From positions 1-64,000 of the forward strand of contig JAIOPE010000071.1 in the NCBI GenBank assembly GCA_021414065.1: a DNA stretch of 64,000 bases, given 5' to 3'. Positions 7,127 to 15,532 of the stretch are shown one piece after another. Source of the DNA: Planctomycetota bacterium. GTDB lineage: Bacteria > Planctomycetota > JAJSAM01 > JAJVHW01. The translations under genes and the position numbers were made by a program. The notes beneath the pieces were generated by a model. It was not told the origin of the DNA. It did no database searches and saw only the letters and a program-made list of their open reading frames with translations. Each line of letters opens with the position of its first letter. Positions within the stretch are counted from its first letter, which is position 1.

Positions 7127-8307
7127 TTGGCATCCTCCGGCAGGTCGGCGGCGACGACGTGGACGTCAAGGTCGTGGGCCTCGGCGAGCAGGCGGTCCAC
7201 GAACGTCGGGCGGAAGGTGCGGAGCCACGCAGGCTTTCCGCTGCGGCCGACGATCACATGTGCCACGCCGTGCGATCGCGCGAAGTCCACGACGGCGGCG
7301 ACCGGGTCTCTCGACCGAATGACTGCGACCTCCGCCCCGAGTTCGCGGGCGAGGTCCACGCTTCGGATGAGCTTCCGCTGGGCCTCCGCGTCGATTCGGT
7401 CCGGGGCCTCCGACGGGGTCTCGACGTGGATCGCGAACCAGCTCGTGTTGAGGCGGCCGGCGATGCGCGCGGCGCGACGCAGCATCGGACCCGCTCGCGG
7501 CGACGCCGACGACAGGCACACGAGCACGCGGGCGCTGACGTTCCGCGCAGCCGCGGCCGCGGCCGCTTCGCCGGAGTGCTGTGGTGCCGCGCGGCCGAGC
7601 GTGTCGGCCACCTCGCGAAGCGCCATCTCACGCAGCGCGGCCAGGTTCTCCTGCGTGAAGAACGCGCCGAGCGCGGTCGGCACGCGGTCCTGCGGATACA
7701 CCTTCCCGGCGCGGATCCGCTCGAGCAGGTCCTCGGCCGAGAGATCGACGTTGACGATCTGGTCCGCGAGCCGGAGGAACGCATCGGGAACGGTCTCGCG
7801 CACAGTCACGCCTGTCACGCCGCGGACGAGGTCCACCAAGCTCTCGACGTGCTGCACGTTCAGCGCGGCGATCACGTGGACGCCGGCGTCGAGGATCTCT
7901 TCGACGTCCTCGAATCGCCGCAGATGCTTCGATCCCGGGAGGTTCGTGTGCGGGATCTCGTCGATCACGCAGACCTCCGGCATGCGGCGGAGGATCGCGT
8001 CGAGGTCCATCTCCTCGACCGTCAGCCCGCGGTGCTCCACACGGAGGCGCGGGATGACCTCGAGGCCGGCGATTCGCGCCTCGGTGTCGGCGCGACCGTG
8101 CGTCTCGACGAAGCCGACCACGACGTCCACGCCCTTCGCGCGGAGCGCCTGCGCTTCTTCGAGCATCCGGCAGGTCTTGCCGACGCCCGCGGCGAAGCCC
8201 ACGTAGAGCTTCAGCCGGCCCCGGCGGCCTCGGCGCACGAGATCGAGGAAGTCGTCGGAGCGCGATCTCGACGGCGGACGCGGCGACGGAGGGGCAGGTG
8301 ACGTCAC
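7123..8307 (-). CDS. kdpD: KdpD sensor part only: KdpD domain plus USP domain, no kinase
   Basis: Protein of 394 residues matching only the cytoplasmic N-terminal part of KdpD, the potassium sensor. Walker A GFAAGVGKT (37-45) and VCVIDEIPHTN (about 112-122), HVIAALNVQHVESL and VPDAFLRLADQIVNVD are typical. A universal-stress-protein domain follows (ARVLVCLSS to the HVIVGRSGKPAW motif). The DUF4118, HisKA and HATPase parts are absent. The GTG start overlaps the kdpC stop (GTGA) and the stop overlaps the next kinase start. Similar short, kinase-free KdpD proteins are known in other bacteria; here the partner kinase is encoded next door. Confidence 0.9.
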   Translation of the reverse strand: MTSPAPPSPRPPSRSRSDDFLDLVRRGRRGRLKLYVGFAAGVGKTCRMLEEAQALRAKGVDVVVGFVETHGRADTEARIAGLEVIPRLRVEHRGLTVEEMDLDAILRRMPEVCVIDEIPHTNLPGSKHLRRFEDVEEILDAGVHVIAALNVQHVESLVDLVRGVTGVTVRETVPDAFLRLADQIVNVDLSAEDLLERIRAGKVYPQDRVPTALGAFFTQENLAALREMALREVADTLGRAAPQHSGEAAAAAAARNVSARVLVCLSSASPRAGPMLRRAARIAGRLNTSWFAIHVETPSEAPDRIDAEAQRKLIRSVDLARELGAEVAVIRSRDPVAAVVDFARSHGVAHVIVGRSGKPAWLRTFRPTFVDRLLAEAHDLDVHVVAADLPEDAK

Positions 8308-8918
8308 TTCGGTGTGATGCTCGCGCCGAGGTGCGGCTGACCGAAGCGCCGATCCAGGGCCAGGTTCAGGAGCAGCACGTTCACGCGGGGCTCGCCGAGG
8401 ACGCCGAGTGCGCGCCCCTGCTCGAATTCGGCGGCCACTGCGCGCACACGATCCGCTGCGACGCCGCGCGCCGCAGCGATTCGTGGGATCTGCCACGCGA
8501 CCGACGCAGGCGAGAGATGCGGGTCGAGTCCGCTGCCCGACGCCGTGACGAGTTCCGCGGGCACCTCCCCAGGCGCGTTCGGGTTCGCGGCGACGAGACG
8601 GGCAACGTCCGCGGCGACGCGGTCGCGCAGCGCCTTCGACGTCGGGCCCAAGTTCGACCCGCTCGACGCCGCTGCGTCGTAGCCCGCGCCTGCGGCGGAC
8701 GGTCGCGGGTTCACGTAGGCCGGGTCCGAGAACGACTGCCCGATGAGCGCGGATCCCATCGTGACCGACGGCTCCGTGGTGTCGTTGATCAGACTCCCGT
8801 TCGCCTGCGCGGGGAACGCCACCTGCGCGATCCCGGTGACGAGCAGCGGGTACGCGATGCCGGTCAGCACGAGCGTGACGGCGGCGGCGCGGAAGGCAGT
8901 GACCAGTTCGTTCCTCAT
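8304..8918 (-). CDS. kdpC: K+-transporting ATPase subunit C
   Basis: KdpC assists KdpB in the high-affinity potassium pump KdpFABC. The 204 residues contain one N-terminal membrane helix (AAAVTLVLTGIAYPLLVTGI), the family motif GSALIGQSFSDPAYVNPRPS, LVTASGSGLDPHLSPASV and a C-terminal LGEPRVNVLLLNLALD. Family length is normal. It lies 11 bases after kdpB and overlaps kdpD, in the standard kdpFABC(D) order. Confidence 0.96.
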   Translation of the reverse strand: MRNELVTAFRAAAVTLVLTGIAYPLLVTGIAQVAFPAQANGSLINDTTEPSVTMGSALIGQSFSDPAYVNPRPSAAGAGYDAAASSGSNLGPTSKALRDRVAADVARLVAANPNAPGEVPAELVTASGSGLDPHLSPASVAWQIPRIAAARGVAADRVRAVAAEFEQGRALGVLGEPRVNVLLLNLALDRRFGQPHLGASITPK

Positions 8919-8929
8919 GGTGGAAGCTC

Positions 8930-10978
8930 CTACACGAGGCCGACTGCGGCCAGGCCCATGTCGATCAGCTTGATGCCCGCGAAGGGGGCGACGATGCCGC
9001 CGAGGCCGTAGATCAGCATCGACCGCCGGAACAGCGCCGCGGCGCCGAGCGGTCGGTACTTGACGCCCCGCAGCGCCAGCGGGATCAGCACCACGATGAT
9101 CAGCGCGTTGAAGATCACCGCCGAGAGGATGGCGCTCAGCGGCGACGCGAGGCCCATCACGTTGAGCGGGGAGATCTCCGGGAATGCGATGGCGAACAGA
9201 GCCGGGAGGATCGCGAAGTACTTCGCCACGTCGTTCGAGATCGAGAACGTCGTGAGCGAGCCGCGCGTCATGAGGAGTTGCTTGCCGACCTCAACGATCT
9301 CGAGCAGCTTCGTCGGGTCGCTGTCGAGATCGACCATGTTGCCGGCCTCTTTCGCCGCCTGCGTTCCGGTGTTCATCGCGACGCCGACGTCGGCCTGGGC
9401 GAGCGCCGGGGCGTCGTTCGTGCCGTCGCCGGTCATCGCGACGAGCTTGCCCTTCGCCTGCTCGGCGCGGATGAGTTCGAGCTTCCGTTCGGGCGTGGCC
9501 TCGGCGAGGAAGTCGTCCACACCGGCTTCGCGTGCGATCACGGCCGCGGTGCGCGGATTGTCGCCGGTGACCATCACGGTGCGGATGCCCATGGCGCGGA
9601 ACCGCGAGAATCGCTCGCGGATGCCCGTCTTCACGATGTCCTTCAGGTGAATGACGCCGAGAGCGCGCGTTCCGTCGCACACGGCCAGCGGCGTGCCGCC
9701 CTGATCGCCGATGCGATCGGCGATCTCACCCAGACTCGCGGGGGCGTTGCCACCGAGCGTCGCGACGTGGCGCCGCACCGCATCGACAGCGCCCTTGCGG
9801 AGCACGCGGTCGTGAATGTCGCAACCGCTCATGCGCGTCTGCGCCGTGAATGGGACGAACACGGCACCGCGCAGGTCCGCCGCGGCCGCTGCGGGGAACA
9901 TCTTCGTCACGAGCGCCACGATCGACCGCCCCTCCGGCGTTTCGTCGGCGGCGCTCGCGATCCCGGCTGCGGCGGCGAGTTCGGTGACGTCCACGCCGGG
10001 CAGCGGGAGCAGTTCGACCGCCATCCGGTTCCCGAGAGTGATCGTTCCGGTCTTGTCGAGCAGGAGCGTATCGACGTCGCCCGCGGCCTCGACGGCGCGA
10101 CCGCTCGTGGCGACCACGTTCTTCGCGAGCAGACGGTCCATTCCCGCGATGCCGATGGCCGAGAGCAGGCCGCCGATCGTGGTCGGGATCAGACACACGA
10201 GGAGCGCCACGACCGCGATCGTCGAGATCGGCGCGCCGGAGTAGATCGCGAACGGCACCAGCGTGACGCAGACGAACAGGAACACGATCGTGAGGCCCAC
10301 GAGCAGGATGTGGAGCGCGATCTCGTTCGGCGTCTTCTGGCGCGCCGCGCCTTCGACGAGCGCGATCATGCGGTCGAGGAACGACTGCCCGGGGTCGGCG
10401 CTGATGCGCACGAGGATGCGGTCCGAGAGCACGCGCGTGCCGCCCGTCACCGCAGACCGGTCGCCGCCGCTCTCGCGGATCACAGGCGCAGACTCGCCGG
10501 TGATCGCGGACTCGTCCACCGACGCGATCCCCTCGACGACGTCGCCGTCGCCTGGGATGGTCATCCCGGCAACGACCACCACGACGTCGCCGCGGCGCAA
10601 CACCGACGCCGGCACCTCTTCCTCACGTCCGCCGGAGACGCCGCCGACCAGGCGTCGCGCCGTCGTGTCGCGCCTCGTCTTCCGCAGTGCCTCGGCCTGC
10701 GCGCGCCCTCGGCCTTCCGCGACGGCCTCGGCGAAGTTGGCGAAGAGCACCGTGAACCAGAGCCAGAGCGTGACCAGGCCGCTGAACCACAGCGGCGTGT
10801 CGGGGGCCGTCGCGGCGAGGTCTCGCACCCACAGAGCCGTCGTCACGACGCATCCGACCTCGACGACGAACATCACGGGATTGCGCGCGACGAGGCGCGG
10901 GTCGAGTTTGACGAAGCTCTCGCGGATTGCCCGGAGTGCAGCGTCGCGACCGAACACAGAAGGCGCGGGGCGAGACAT
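8930..10978 (-). CDS. kdpB: K+-transporting P-type ATPase subunit B
   Basis: ATP-hydrolysing subunit of KdpFABC, 682 residues, inner membrane. The phosphorylation motif DKTGT is at 308-312; TGES in the actuator domain lies near 160-163; the hinge motif [21 protein letters not shown] is present (given in outline), as is the KdpB-specific [19 protein letters not shown]. The ATG overlaps the kdpA stop as TGATG, which explains why the same frame upstream is not part of the protein. Translational coupling with kdpA is likely. Confidence 0.97.
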   Translation of the reverse strand: MSRPAPSVFGRDAALRAIRESFVKLDPRLVARNPVMFVVEVGCVVTTALWVRDLAATAPDTPLWFSGLVTLWLWFTVLFANFAEAVAEGRGRAQAEALRKTRRDTTARRLVGGVSGGREEEVPASVLRRGDVVVVVAGMTIPGDGDVVEGIASVDESAITGESAPVIRESGGDRSAVTGGTRVLSDRILVRISADPGQSFLDRMIALVEGAARQKTPNEIALHILLVGLTIVFLFVCVTLVPFAIYSGAPISTIAVVALLVCLIPTTIGGLLSAIGIAGMDRLLAKNVVATSGRAVEAAGDVDTLLLDKTGTITLGNRMAVELLPLPGVDVTELAAAAGIASAADETPEGRSIVALVTKMFPAAAAADLRGAVFVPFTAQTRMSGCDIHDRVLRKGAVDAVRRHVATLGGNAPASLGEIADRIGDQGGTPLAVCDGTRALGVIHLKDIVKTGIRERFSRFRAMGIRTVMVTGDNPRTAAVIAREAGVDDFLAEATPERKLELIRAEQAKGKLVAMTGDGTNDAPALAQADVGVAMNTGTQAAKEAGNMVDLDSDPTKLLEIVEVGKQLLMTRGSLTTFSISNDVAKYFAILPALFAIAFPEISPLNVMGLASPLSAILSAVIFNALIIVVLIPLALRGVKYRPLGAAALFRRSMLIYGLGGIVAPFAGIKLIDMGLAAVGLV

Positions 10979-12699
10979 CAGTACACCTTTCCTGCGGCGC
11001 CGACGTAGTGCTCCAGGATCGGGCCGAGCCCGAGTGCCGGAAGGAACGTGAGCGCGCCGACGATCACGATGATCCCGATGAGCAGAACTGTGAAGAGCGT
11101 GCCGTTCGTCGGGAACGTGCCAGGCCCCGCCGCGACCGTCTTCTTGTCCACCATGGAGCCCGCGATTGCGAGCACGGGAACGATCATCGCGAAGCGGCCG
11201 AAGAACATGGCGACCGCGAGCAGTAGGTTCCAGAACGGCGTGTTCGCACTCAGCCCGGCGAACGCGGAGCCGTTGTTCCCGGTGGCGCTCGACGTCGCGT
11301 AGAGGATCTCGGAGAGTCCGTGCGGACCCTGGTTCGCGAGAGAAGACGTTCCGTAGCCAACCGCCGACGCCCACGCCGCAGGAACGAGCACGAAGAACGC
11401 GAAGACCGCCATGTAGACCGTGACGAGCTTCATCTCCCTCGCTTCGATCTTCTTCCCGAGCAGCTCCGGCGTGCGCCCCACCATCAGGCCGGCGATGAAC
11501 ACCGAGAGCACCACGAACACAAGCATCCCGTAGAGCCCCGCACCGACGCCGCCGAAGACCACCTCGCCGAGCTGGATGTTGAGCAACGGGACGAGTCCGC
11601 CGAGCGGCGTGAAGCTGTCGTGCATCCCGTTGACGGCGCCGCACGAGGCGTCGGTCGTCACTGTCGCGAAGAGCGCGGTGTTCGCGATGCCGAACCGTAC
11701 CTCCTTGCCCTCGAGGTTGCCGGTCGCCTGGTCCACTCCGAGTCCGGCGAGGGCGGTGTTCGCGTGCGACTCGGCGAAGTAGCACGTCGCCACGCCGGCG
11801 AGGAACAGCGCCGCCATCGCTCCGAAGATCGCCCAGCCCTGCCGCTGGTCGCGTGCCATCTTCCCGTACGTCCAGGTGAGTCCGGTCGGGAGGACGAAGA
11901 TCAGGAGCATCTGGATGAGGTTGGTGACCGGCGTGGGGTTCTCGAACGGGTGCGCGCTGTTCGCGTTGAAGAACCCGCCGCCGTTCGTGCCGAGCATCTT
12001 GATCGCTTCCTGAGTCGCCACGGGACCCAGCGCCAGGACCTGCTTCGCGCCCTCGACGGTCGTGACTTCGCGGTACGCGGACAGCGTCTGTGGAACGCCC
12101 ATCGCGACAAACACCACCGCGACAACGATGCTCACGGGGAGGAGGACGTACACGGTCGAACGAATGAGATCCGCCCAGAAGCTCCCGATCGTCTTCCCGC
12201 CCTCAGGACCGCCCCGCCGCGTGAGACCCCGCGCCACGGCCACCGCCACCGCCAAGCCTGCGGCGGCCGACACGAAGTTGTGCCAGGCGAGACCGACCAT
12301 CTGCGTGAGGTAGCTCATCGTGGTCTCGCCGGAGTAGGCCTGCCAGTTGGTGTTTGTCGTGAAGCTCACGGCTGTGTTGAGCGCGAGGTCGTGGGGCACG
12401 GCGCCGAATCCCTGCGGATTCAGTGGCAGTACGCCCTGCAATCGCTGGATGCCGTACGTGACGGCGATCCCGACGATGCTGAACAGCAGCAGCGAGACTG
12501 CGTACGCCCTCCAGGTCTGCTCGTCGTCGGCAGTTCGACCGCAGAGGCGCAGACAGAGTCGCTCCAGGCGACCGAGGATCGACGGCAGGGGCCGCTCCTC
12601 GGTCTCGAGGACCCGGTAGAGGTACGCGCCCACGGGCTTCGTGAGCGCGAAGACCGCCGCAGTGAAGAGCGCGATCTGAATCCAACCTTGAACCGTCAT
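10978..12699 (-). CDS. kdpA: K+-transporting ATPase subunit A (channel-like)
   Basis: Potassium-selective channel-like subunit of KdpFABC, 573 residues with about ten membrane segments. Selectivity-filter-like segments are visible: [49 protein letters not shown] and [22 protein letters not shown] lies just before ATG 12697-12699, which decides this start; the frame further upstream is open but is non-coding leader. It follows kdpF by 19 bases. Confidence 0.97.
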   Translation of the reverse strand: MTVQGWIQIALFTAAVFALTKPVGAYLYRVLETEERPLPSILGRLERLCLRLCGRTADDEQTWRAYAVSLLLFSIVGIAVTYGIQRLQGVLPLNPQGFGAVPHDLALNTAVSFTTNTNWQAYSGETTMSYLTQMVGLAWHNFVSAAAGLAVAVAVARGLTRRGGPEGGKTIGSFWADLIRSTVYVLLPVSIVVAVVFVAMGVPQTLSAYREVTTVEGAKQVLALGPVATQEAIKMLGTNGGGFFNANSAHPFENPTPVTNLIQMLLIFVLPTGLTWTYGKMARDQRQGWAIFGAMAALFLAGVATCYFAESHANTALAGLGVDQATGNLEGKEVRFGIANTALFATVTTDASCGAVNGMHDSFTPLGGLVPLLNIQLGEVVFGGVGAGLYGMLVFVVLSVFIAGLMVGRTPELLGKKIEAREMKLVTVYMAVFAFFVLVPAAWASAVGYGTSSLANQGPHGLSEILYATSSATGNNGSAFAGLSANTPFWNLLLAVAMFFGRFAMIVPVLAIAGSMVDKKTVAAGPGTFPTNGTLFTVLLIGIIVIVGALTFLPALGLGPILEHYVGAAGKVY

Positions 12700-12718
12700 G
12701 TGAGTCTCCTTCGCCCGA

Positions 12719-12808
12719 TCAGAATCGTTCCGCCCGGACGAGGGCGTAGACGAGGTAGATGCAGAGACCGAGCGCGACGAGCGCGCCGGCGAGGTGTTCG
12801 ATGGACAA
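12719..12808 (-). CDS. kdpF: KdpF small membrane subunit, TTG start
   Basis: A 29-residue hydrophobic peptide with one membrane helix, ending in the family signature YLVYALVRAERF (compare the usual YLVYALxxAExF). It starts at TTG 12806-12808, preceded by AAGGAG at good distance, and ends at TGA 12719-12721. It sits immediately upstream of kdpA, where KdpF is always found. KdpF stabilises the KdpABC complex. It is too short for ordinary ORF calling. Confidence 0.88.
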   Translation of the reverse strand: MSIEHLAGALVALGLCIYLVYALVRAERF

Positions 12809-12862
12809 GGCGAGATCTCCTTCCGGCGGCGTCGAACGGACGCGGAGCTCAGGCTTGCTGTC

Positions 12863-12876
12863 GCAGACAGCGTGCC
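12863..12876 (-). promoter_or_regulatory. Sigma-54-like promoter for kdpF operon
   Basis: On the minus strand GGCACGCTGTCTGC has the -24 GG and -12 GC with ten bases between, and GGCACG matches the usual -24 box; CTGC differs by one base from TTGC. The predicted start is near 12851, giving a leader of about 43 bases before kdpF. This fits the NtrC-type regulators of the locus. Confidence 0.5.
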
Positions 12877-12998
12877 GCCGACTCCGTGCGTCGGCGCCGC
12901 GGCACGCGTTGCATCCCGCACGACGCGTGAGGCAGGCGATCTCGCAGATTGCACGACGGCACTGGCCCCATCACGCTGCGCGCGGTGCCCACGCGGAG

Positions 12999-13012
12999 GG
13001 CACGGACCTTGC
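12999..13012 (+). promoter_or_regulatory. Sigma-54-like promoter for the REC-TPR regulator
   Basis: GGCACGGACCTTGC has GG and GC at the correct spacing plus an intact TTGC box. The predicted start is near 13024, about 38 bases before the ATG. It is divergent from the kdpF candidate promoter, with about 120 bases between the two in which activator sites could lie. Confidence 0.5.
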
Positions 13013-13061
13013 TTCCCGTGGACAGCGGGCCACGGCTGCGACGGCCACGCAGGAGGCATCC

Positions 13062-13772
13062 ATGACCGCCGCCCCGCGCATCCTGATCGTCGATGACGAG
13101 TGCAACATCCGTCTTGCGCTGCGCACCACGTTGCAGGCGACGGGCGCGGTCGTCGACGAAGCCGCCGACGGTGCCTCCGCGATCCGGTGCTTCGAGCAGT
13201 CGTCGTTCCAAGCCGCGATCGTCGATCTGCGGATGCCTGGGATGGACGGCCTCGAGGCCCTCCGACGAATCCGGGAGCGGTGGCCGACGGTTCCCGTGGT
13301 GATCGTCACGGCGCACGGCACCGTCGACGCCGCGGTCGACGCGATGAAGTTGGGAGCGTACGACTTCCTCCAGAAGCCGTTCGACCCGCAGCAGATTCGC
13401 GACGTCGTCCGCCGGATGCTGCGTGGCGAACCGCCAACACACGCGGGTTCGCTTCCACCGACGGCGACCGAGTTCGACGCGCTCATCGCCGCAGGCCAGT
13501 CGGCCGTGCGTCAAGGGCGCTTGGACGCGGCAATGCAGTTTGCCCGGCGCGCGATCGCACTCCTTCCGGACCGGCCGGAGGCGTACCACGTCCTCGGCAC
13601 CGTGAACGACGTCGGCCGGGACCGACTGCGCGCGCAGGTCTTCTACCGCACCGCACTCGCGTTCGACCCCACGTACACGCCGTCGGACCGCAACCTGGAT
13701 CGACTCGTCGCAGGCGGCACGGAGCCGATGCTGTTCGGTGACGAGCCGAGGCCGCCGCGCCGACGTTCGTAG
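13062..13772 (+). CDS. Response regulator: receiver plus TPR-like C-terminal part
   Basis: Protein of 236 residues. The receiver domain has D11-D12, phospho-acceptor D55 (VDLRMPGMDG) and the conserved Lys in DFLQKPFDP, resembling receivers of NtrC-type regulators. Residues ~145-215 form TPR-like helices (AIALLPDRPEAYHVLGTV, YRTALAFDPTYTPSDRNL); there is no DNA-binding or AAA+ domain. AGGAGG at 13051-13056 supports the start. It is divergent from kdpF. It may act by protein contact or as a phosphate sink for the kdp kinase; this is inference. Confidence 0.85.
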   Translation: MTAAPRILIVDDECNIRLALRTTLQATGAVVDEAADGASAIRCFEQSSFQAAIVDLRMPGMDGLEALRRIRERWPTVPVVIVTAHGTVDAAVDAMKLGAYDFLQKPFDPQQIRDVVRRMLRGEPPTHAGSLPPTATEFDALIAAGQSAVRQGRLDAAMQFARRAIALLPDRPEAYHVLGTVNDVGRDRLRAQVFYRTALAFDPTYTPSDRNLDRLVAGGTEPMLFGDEPRPPRRRS

Positions 13773-13773
13773 T

Positions 13774-14016
13774 TCAGCGGGTGTGCGGCGCGCGAGCGGT
13801 CTGCGCCGGGGTGTCGTCGGCGAACGCGTCGTGAGCGGTGTCGGCTACGGCGCGCCACGTGCGCCGGGAAAGTCGTCCGAGCCCTGCGGAGTCGAAGCGC
13901 GGGTTCCACTCGAACGCGCCTTCGTCGTCGATCCGCGCCAGGTCGATGATCCCCAAGGCGAGCAGGAACGTGGTCCCGAAGACCAACACGGACAGGAGGG
14001 ATCTGAATGTGCGCAT
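13774..14016 (-). CDS. Small single-pass membrane protein, unknown
   Basis: I do not recognise this 80-residue protein. It has an N-terminal hydrophobic stretch (LLSVLVFGTTFLLALGIIDL) followed by a polar, acidic region and an Arg/Pro/Ala-rich tail. Codon third positions are mostly G or C, like its neighbours, which favours a real gene. No strong ribosome binding site is seen before ATG 14014-14016. It ends two bases from the regulator gene on the other strand. Confidence 0.5.
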   Translation of the reverse strand: MRTFRSLLSVLVFGTTFLLALGIIDLARIDDEGAFEWNPRFDSAGLGRLSRRTWRAVADTAHDAFADDTPAQTARAPHTR

Positions 14017-14125
14017 GACGTTCGTTCACTTCTCGAATCGGGTTGCGGTCGCCGTTGCCTCCCCGTCAAAAGCGGGAATCGCGACTCTCGAATTGAGAGA
14101 GCGAACGGTGGATTAGTATGGGTGC

Positions 14126-14749
14126 ATGTGCGCGGCGAATCTGACGAGCGACGGAGCGCCTGCTCGTCGGCCCAAGAACTGGGGCCCCGCCGACGTGCTG
14201 ACGGCGTTGCGCATCCCGCTCGCGATCGCGTTCGTCGTGGTGCCCGACACGACGGCGCGTCTCGTCATCCTCGCGGCGGCCGGGCTTTCGGACGTGCTCG
14301 ACGGCATCGTGGCACGGCGCTGCGGACCGTCCCGAATCGGTGCGGTGCTTGATCCCGTCGTGGACAAGGTGTTCATGCTCGCTGCTGTGCTCACCGTGGT
14401 TTCCACGAGGGCCGGCATCGGTCTCCGATGGTGGGAGATTTCCGGAGTGCTCCTTCGCGATCTCGCTGTGTTCGGCGGCTTCATCGCAACCCTCTTCATG
14501 CACCGGAACGTGACCATTCCGGCGAGGTCCTCGGGGAAGGTGGTCTCCGTGCTGCAGTTCGCGACCGTGGCGGCGGTGCTTCTCGAACGCCACGAGATGA
14601 GGCCGCTGGCGTGGGTCACAGCGGCGGTGTCGATCTGGGCGATCGTGGACTACGCGGTCGCGGGTGTGCGGATCGTCCGAAGCGGAACGCCGCTCGTCGC
14701 GCCGTCAGTTGCCCCGCCAGAGCCTGACGTCAGAACCAGTTCCAGTTGA
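14126..14749 (+). CDS. CDP-alcohol phosphatidyltransferase family protein
   Basis: Membrane enzyme of 207 residues that transfers a phosphatidyl or similar group from a CDP-alcohol in phospholipid synthesis. The signature is readable as D56-x2-D59-G60-x2-A63-R64, then G72-x3-D76-x3-D80 (SDVLDGIVARR, GAVLDPVVDK). The spacing between AR and G is seven residues, one shorter than the usual motif. Five or six hydrophobic segments follow. The substrate (glycerophosphate, inositol or other) cannot be told. Its last 20 bases overlap the convergent oxygenase gene. Confidence 0.85.
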   Translation: MCAANLTSDGAPARRPKNWGPADVLTALRIPLAIAFVVVPDTTARLVILAAAGLSDVLDGIVARRCGPSRIGAVLDPVVDKVFMLAAVLTVVSTRAGIGLRWWEISGVLLRDLAVFGGFIATLFMHRNVTIPARSSGKVVSVLQFATVAAVLLERHEMRPLAWVTAAVSIWAIVDYAVAGVRIVRSGTPLVAPSVAPPEPDVRTSSS

Positions 14750-15347
14750 AGCTGATGCTCACGCGTTCGTCGGCGGTCTGATTCGCGCTCACCTCGTGGC
14801 GGAGCCAGCTCTCGAAGAGGATCACGCGGCCCGCCTCCGCCGGGTAGTGGATGAAGGTGCGGTTCTCGTCGCGGCAGTCGGCCTTCCGCGGCGGAGCGGC
14901 CATGAAGCTCGGCAGGCGCGGGTCCTCGAACTTCAGCTTCGCGCAGCCCCGTGGCGTTCTCACGTAGTACGTGCCGCTGATCGTCGCGATCGGATGGATG
15001 TGGAGCGGATGCGCCGCGTGGCGCGGCATCACGTTCGTCCAGCAGTCGGTCATCGTGAGCTTGCGACTGCCGAGCTCGAAGTCGAGCGACTTCGCGAACG
15101 ACCGAACGTGTCGCGTGAGGTGCTTCTCCAGTTCGCCGAACGTGGACGACGTGCGGTGGAGTTGGTTCATCGAGTTGTACGACGTGAACCCGCCCGGGTA
15201 GTTCGTCTCCGACCAGCGCCGCCCTTCGTCGTCGATCTCGCGGATCGTCATGCACTCGCTGAGCAGTTGCTTGTTGAGCGCGGCGGCGCCGCGCTTCGTG
15301 AGGGGCGCGTCGTAGATGAACGTGGGGAACCAGGCGCGTGTGGGCAT
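14730..15347 (-). CDS. Putative 2OG-Fe(II) oxygenase (TIGR02466 type)
   Basis: Protein of 205 residues. Likely iron ligands lie in HPLHIHPIATISGTYYV (H113, H116, H118) and LRHEV (H184), with R195 in RVSISFNWNW as the probable 2-oxoglutarate anchor. The N-terminal FPTFIYDAPL and GGFTSYNSMNQLH segments are typical of this family. The true substrate is unknown. Start ATG 15345-15347 was chosen because the family begins at WFPTFIY; the upstream frame is GC-rich shadow. It stands alone between convergent and tandem neighbours. Confidence 0.8.
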   Translation of the reverse strand: MPTRAWFPTFIYDAPLTKRGAAALNKQLLSECMTIREIDDEGRRWSETNYPGGFTSYNSMNQLHRTSSTFGELEKHLTRHVRSFAKSLDFELGSRKLTMTDCWTNVMPRHAAHPLHIHPIATISGTYYVRTPRGCAKLKFEDPRLPSFMAAPPRKADCRDENRTFIHYPAEAGRVILFESWLRHEVSANQTADERVSISFNWNWF

Positions 15348-15483
15348 GGCGAGACGATAGCGCCGCGGCGCGGCGACGTCGATGCGGCTCGACGGCCGGG
15401 CGGCGGAACTTCTTGTCGAACGTGATCCGAGTCGCCAGCGGCGCTGGCCCGCTCGGAGTGACGCAGCGCCCCGGAATCGAGAA

Positions 15484-15509
15484 GGGGCCCGGCCGATCGG
15501 CCGGGCCCC
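15484..15509 (-). terminator. Perfect 26-base palindrome after hybB
   Basis: GGGGCCCGGCCG at 15484-15495 and its exact reverse complement at 15498-15509 meet at AT. The site is 24 bases beyond the hybB stop, where a transcript hairpin would end the redox operon. There is no T run, so this is a likely but not proven terminator. Confidence 0.6.
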
Positions 15510-15532
15510 GAGAGTGCCGGCGGGAGGAGGTG

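Noticed and set aside
5558-8206. Very long open frame (882 codons) on the plus strand opposite the kinase and kdpD genes
   Set aside because: Arg/Ala/His-rich translation without motifs; it mirrors the GC-rich codon pattern of two well-supported genes on the other strand.
7123-8307. kdpD called as a pseudogene because it lacks the kinase
   Set aside because: Both ends overlap neighbouring genes in a coupled way and the sensor motifs are intact, so it is a naturally short KdpD rather than a broken one.
11320-12930. Plus-strand 536-codon frame opposite kdpA
   Set aside because: Antisense shadow of kdpA; composition is highly charged and has no domain.
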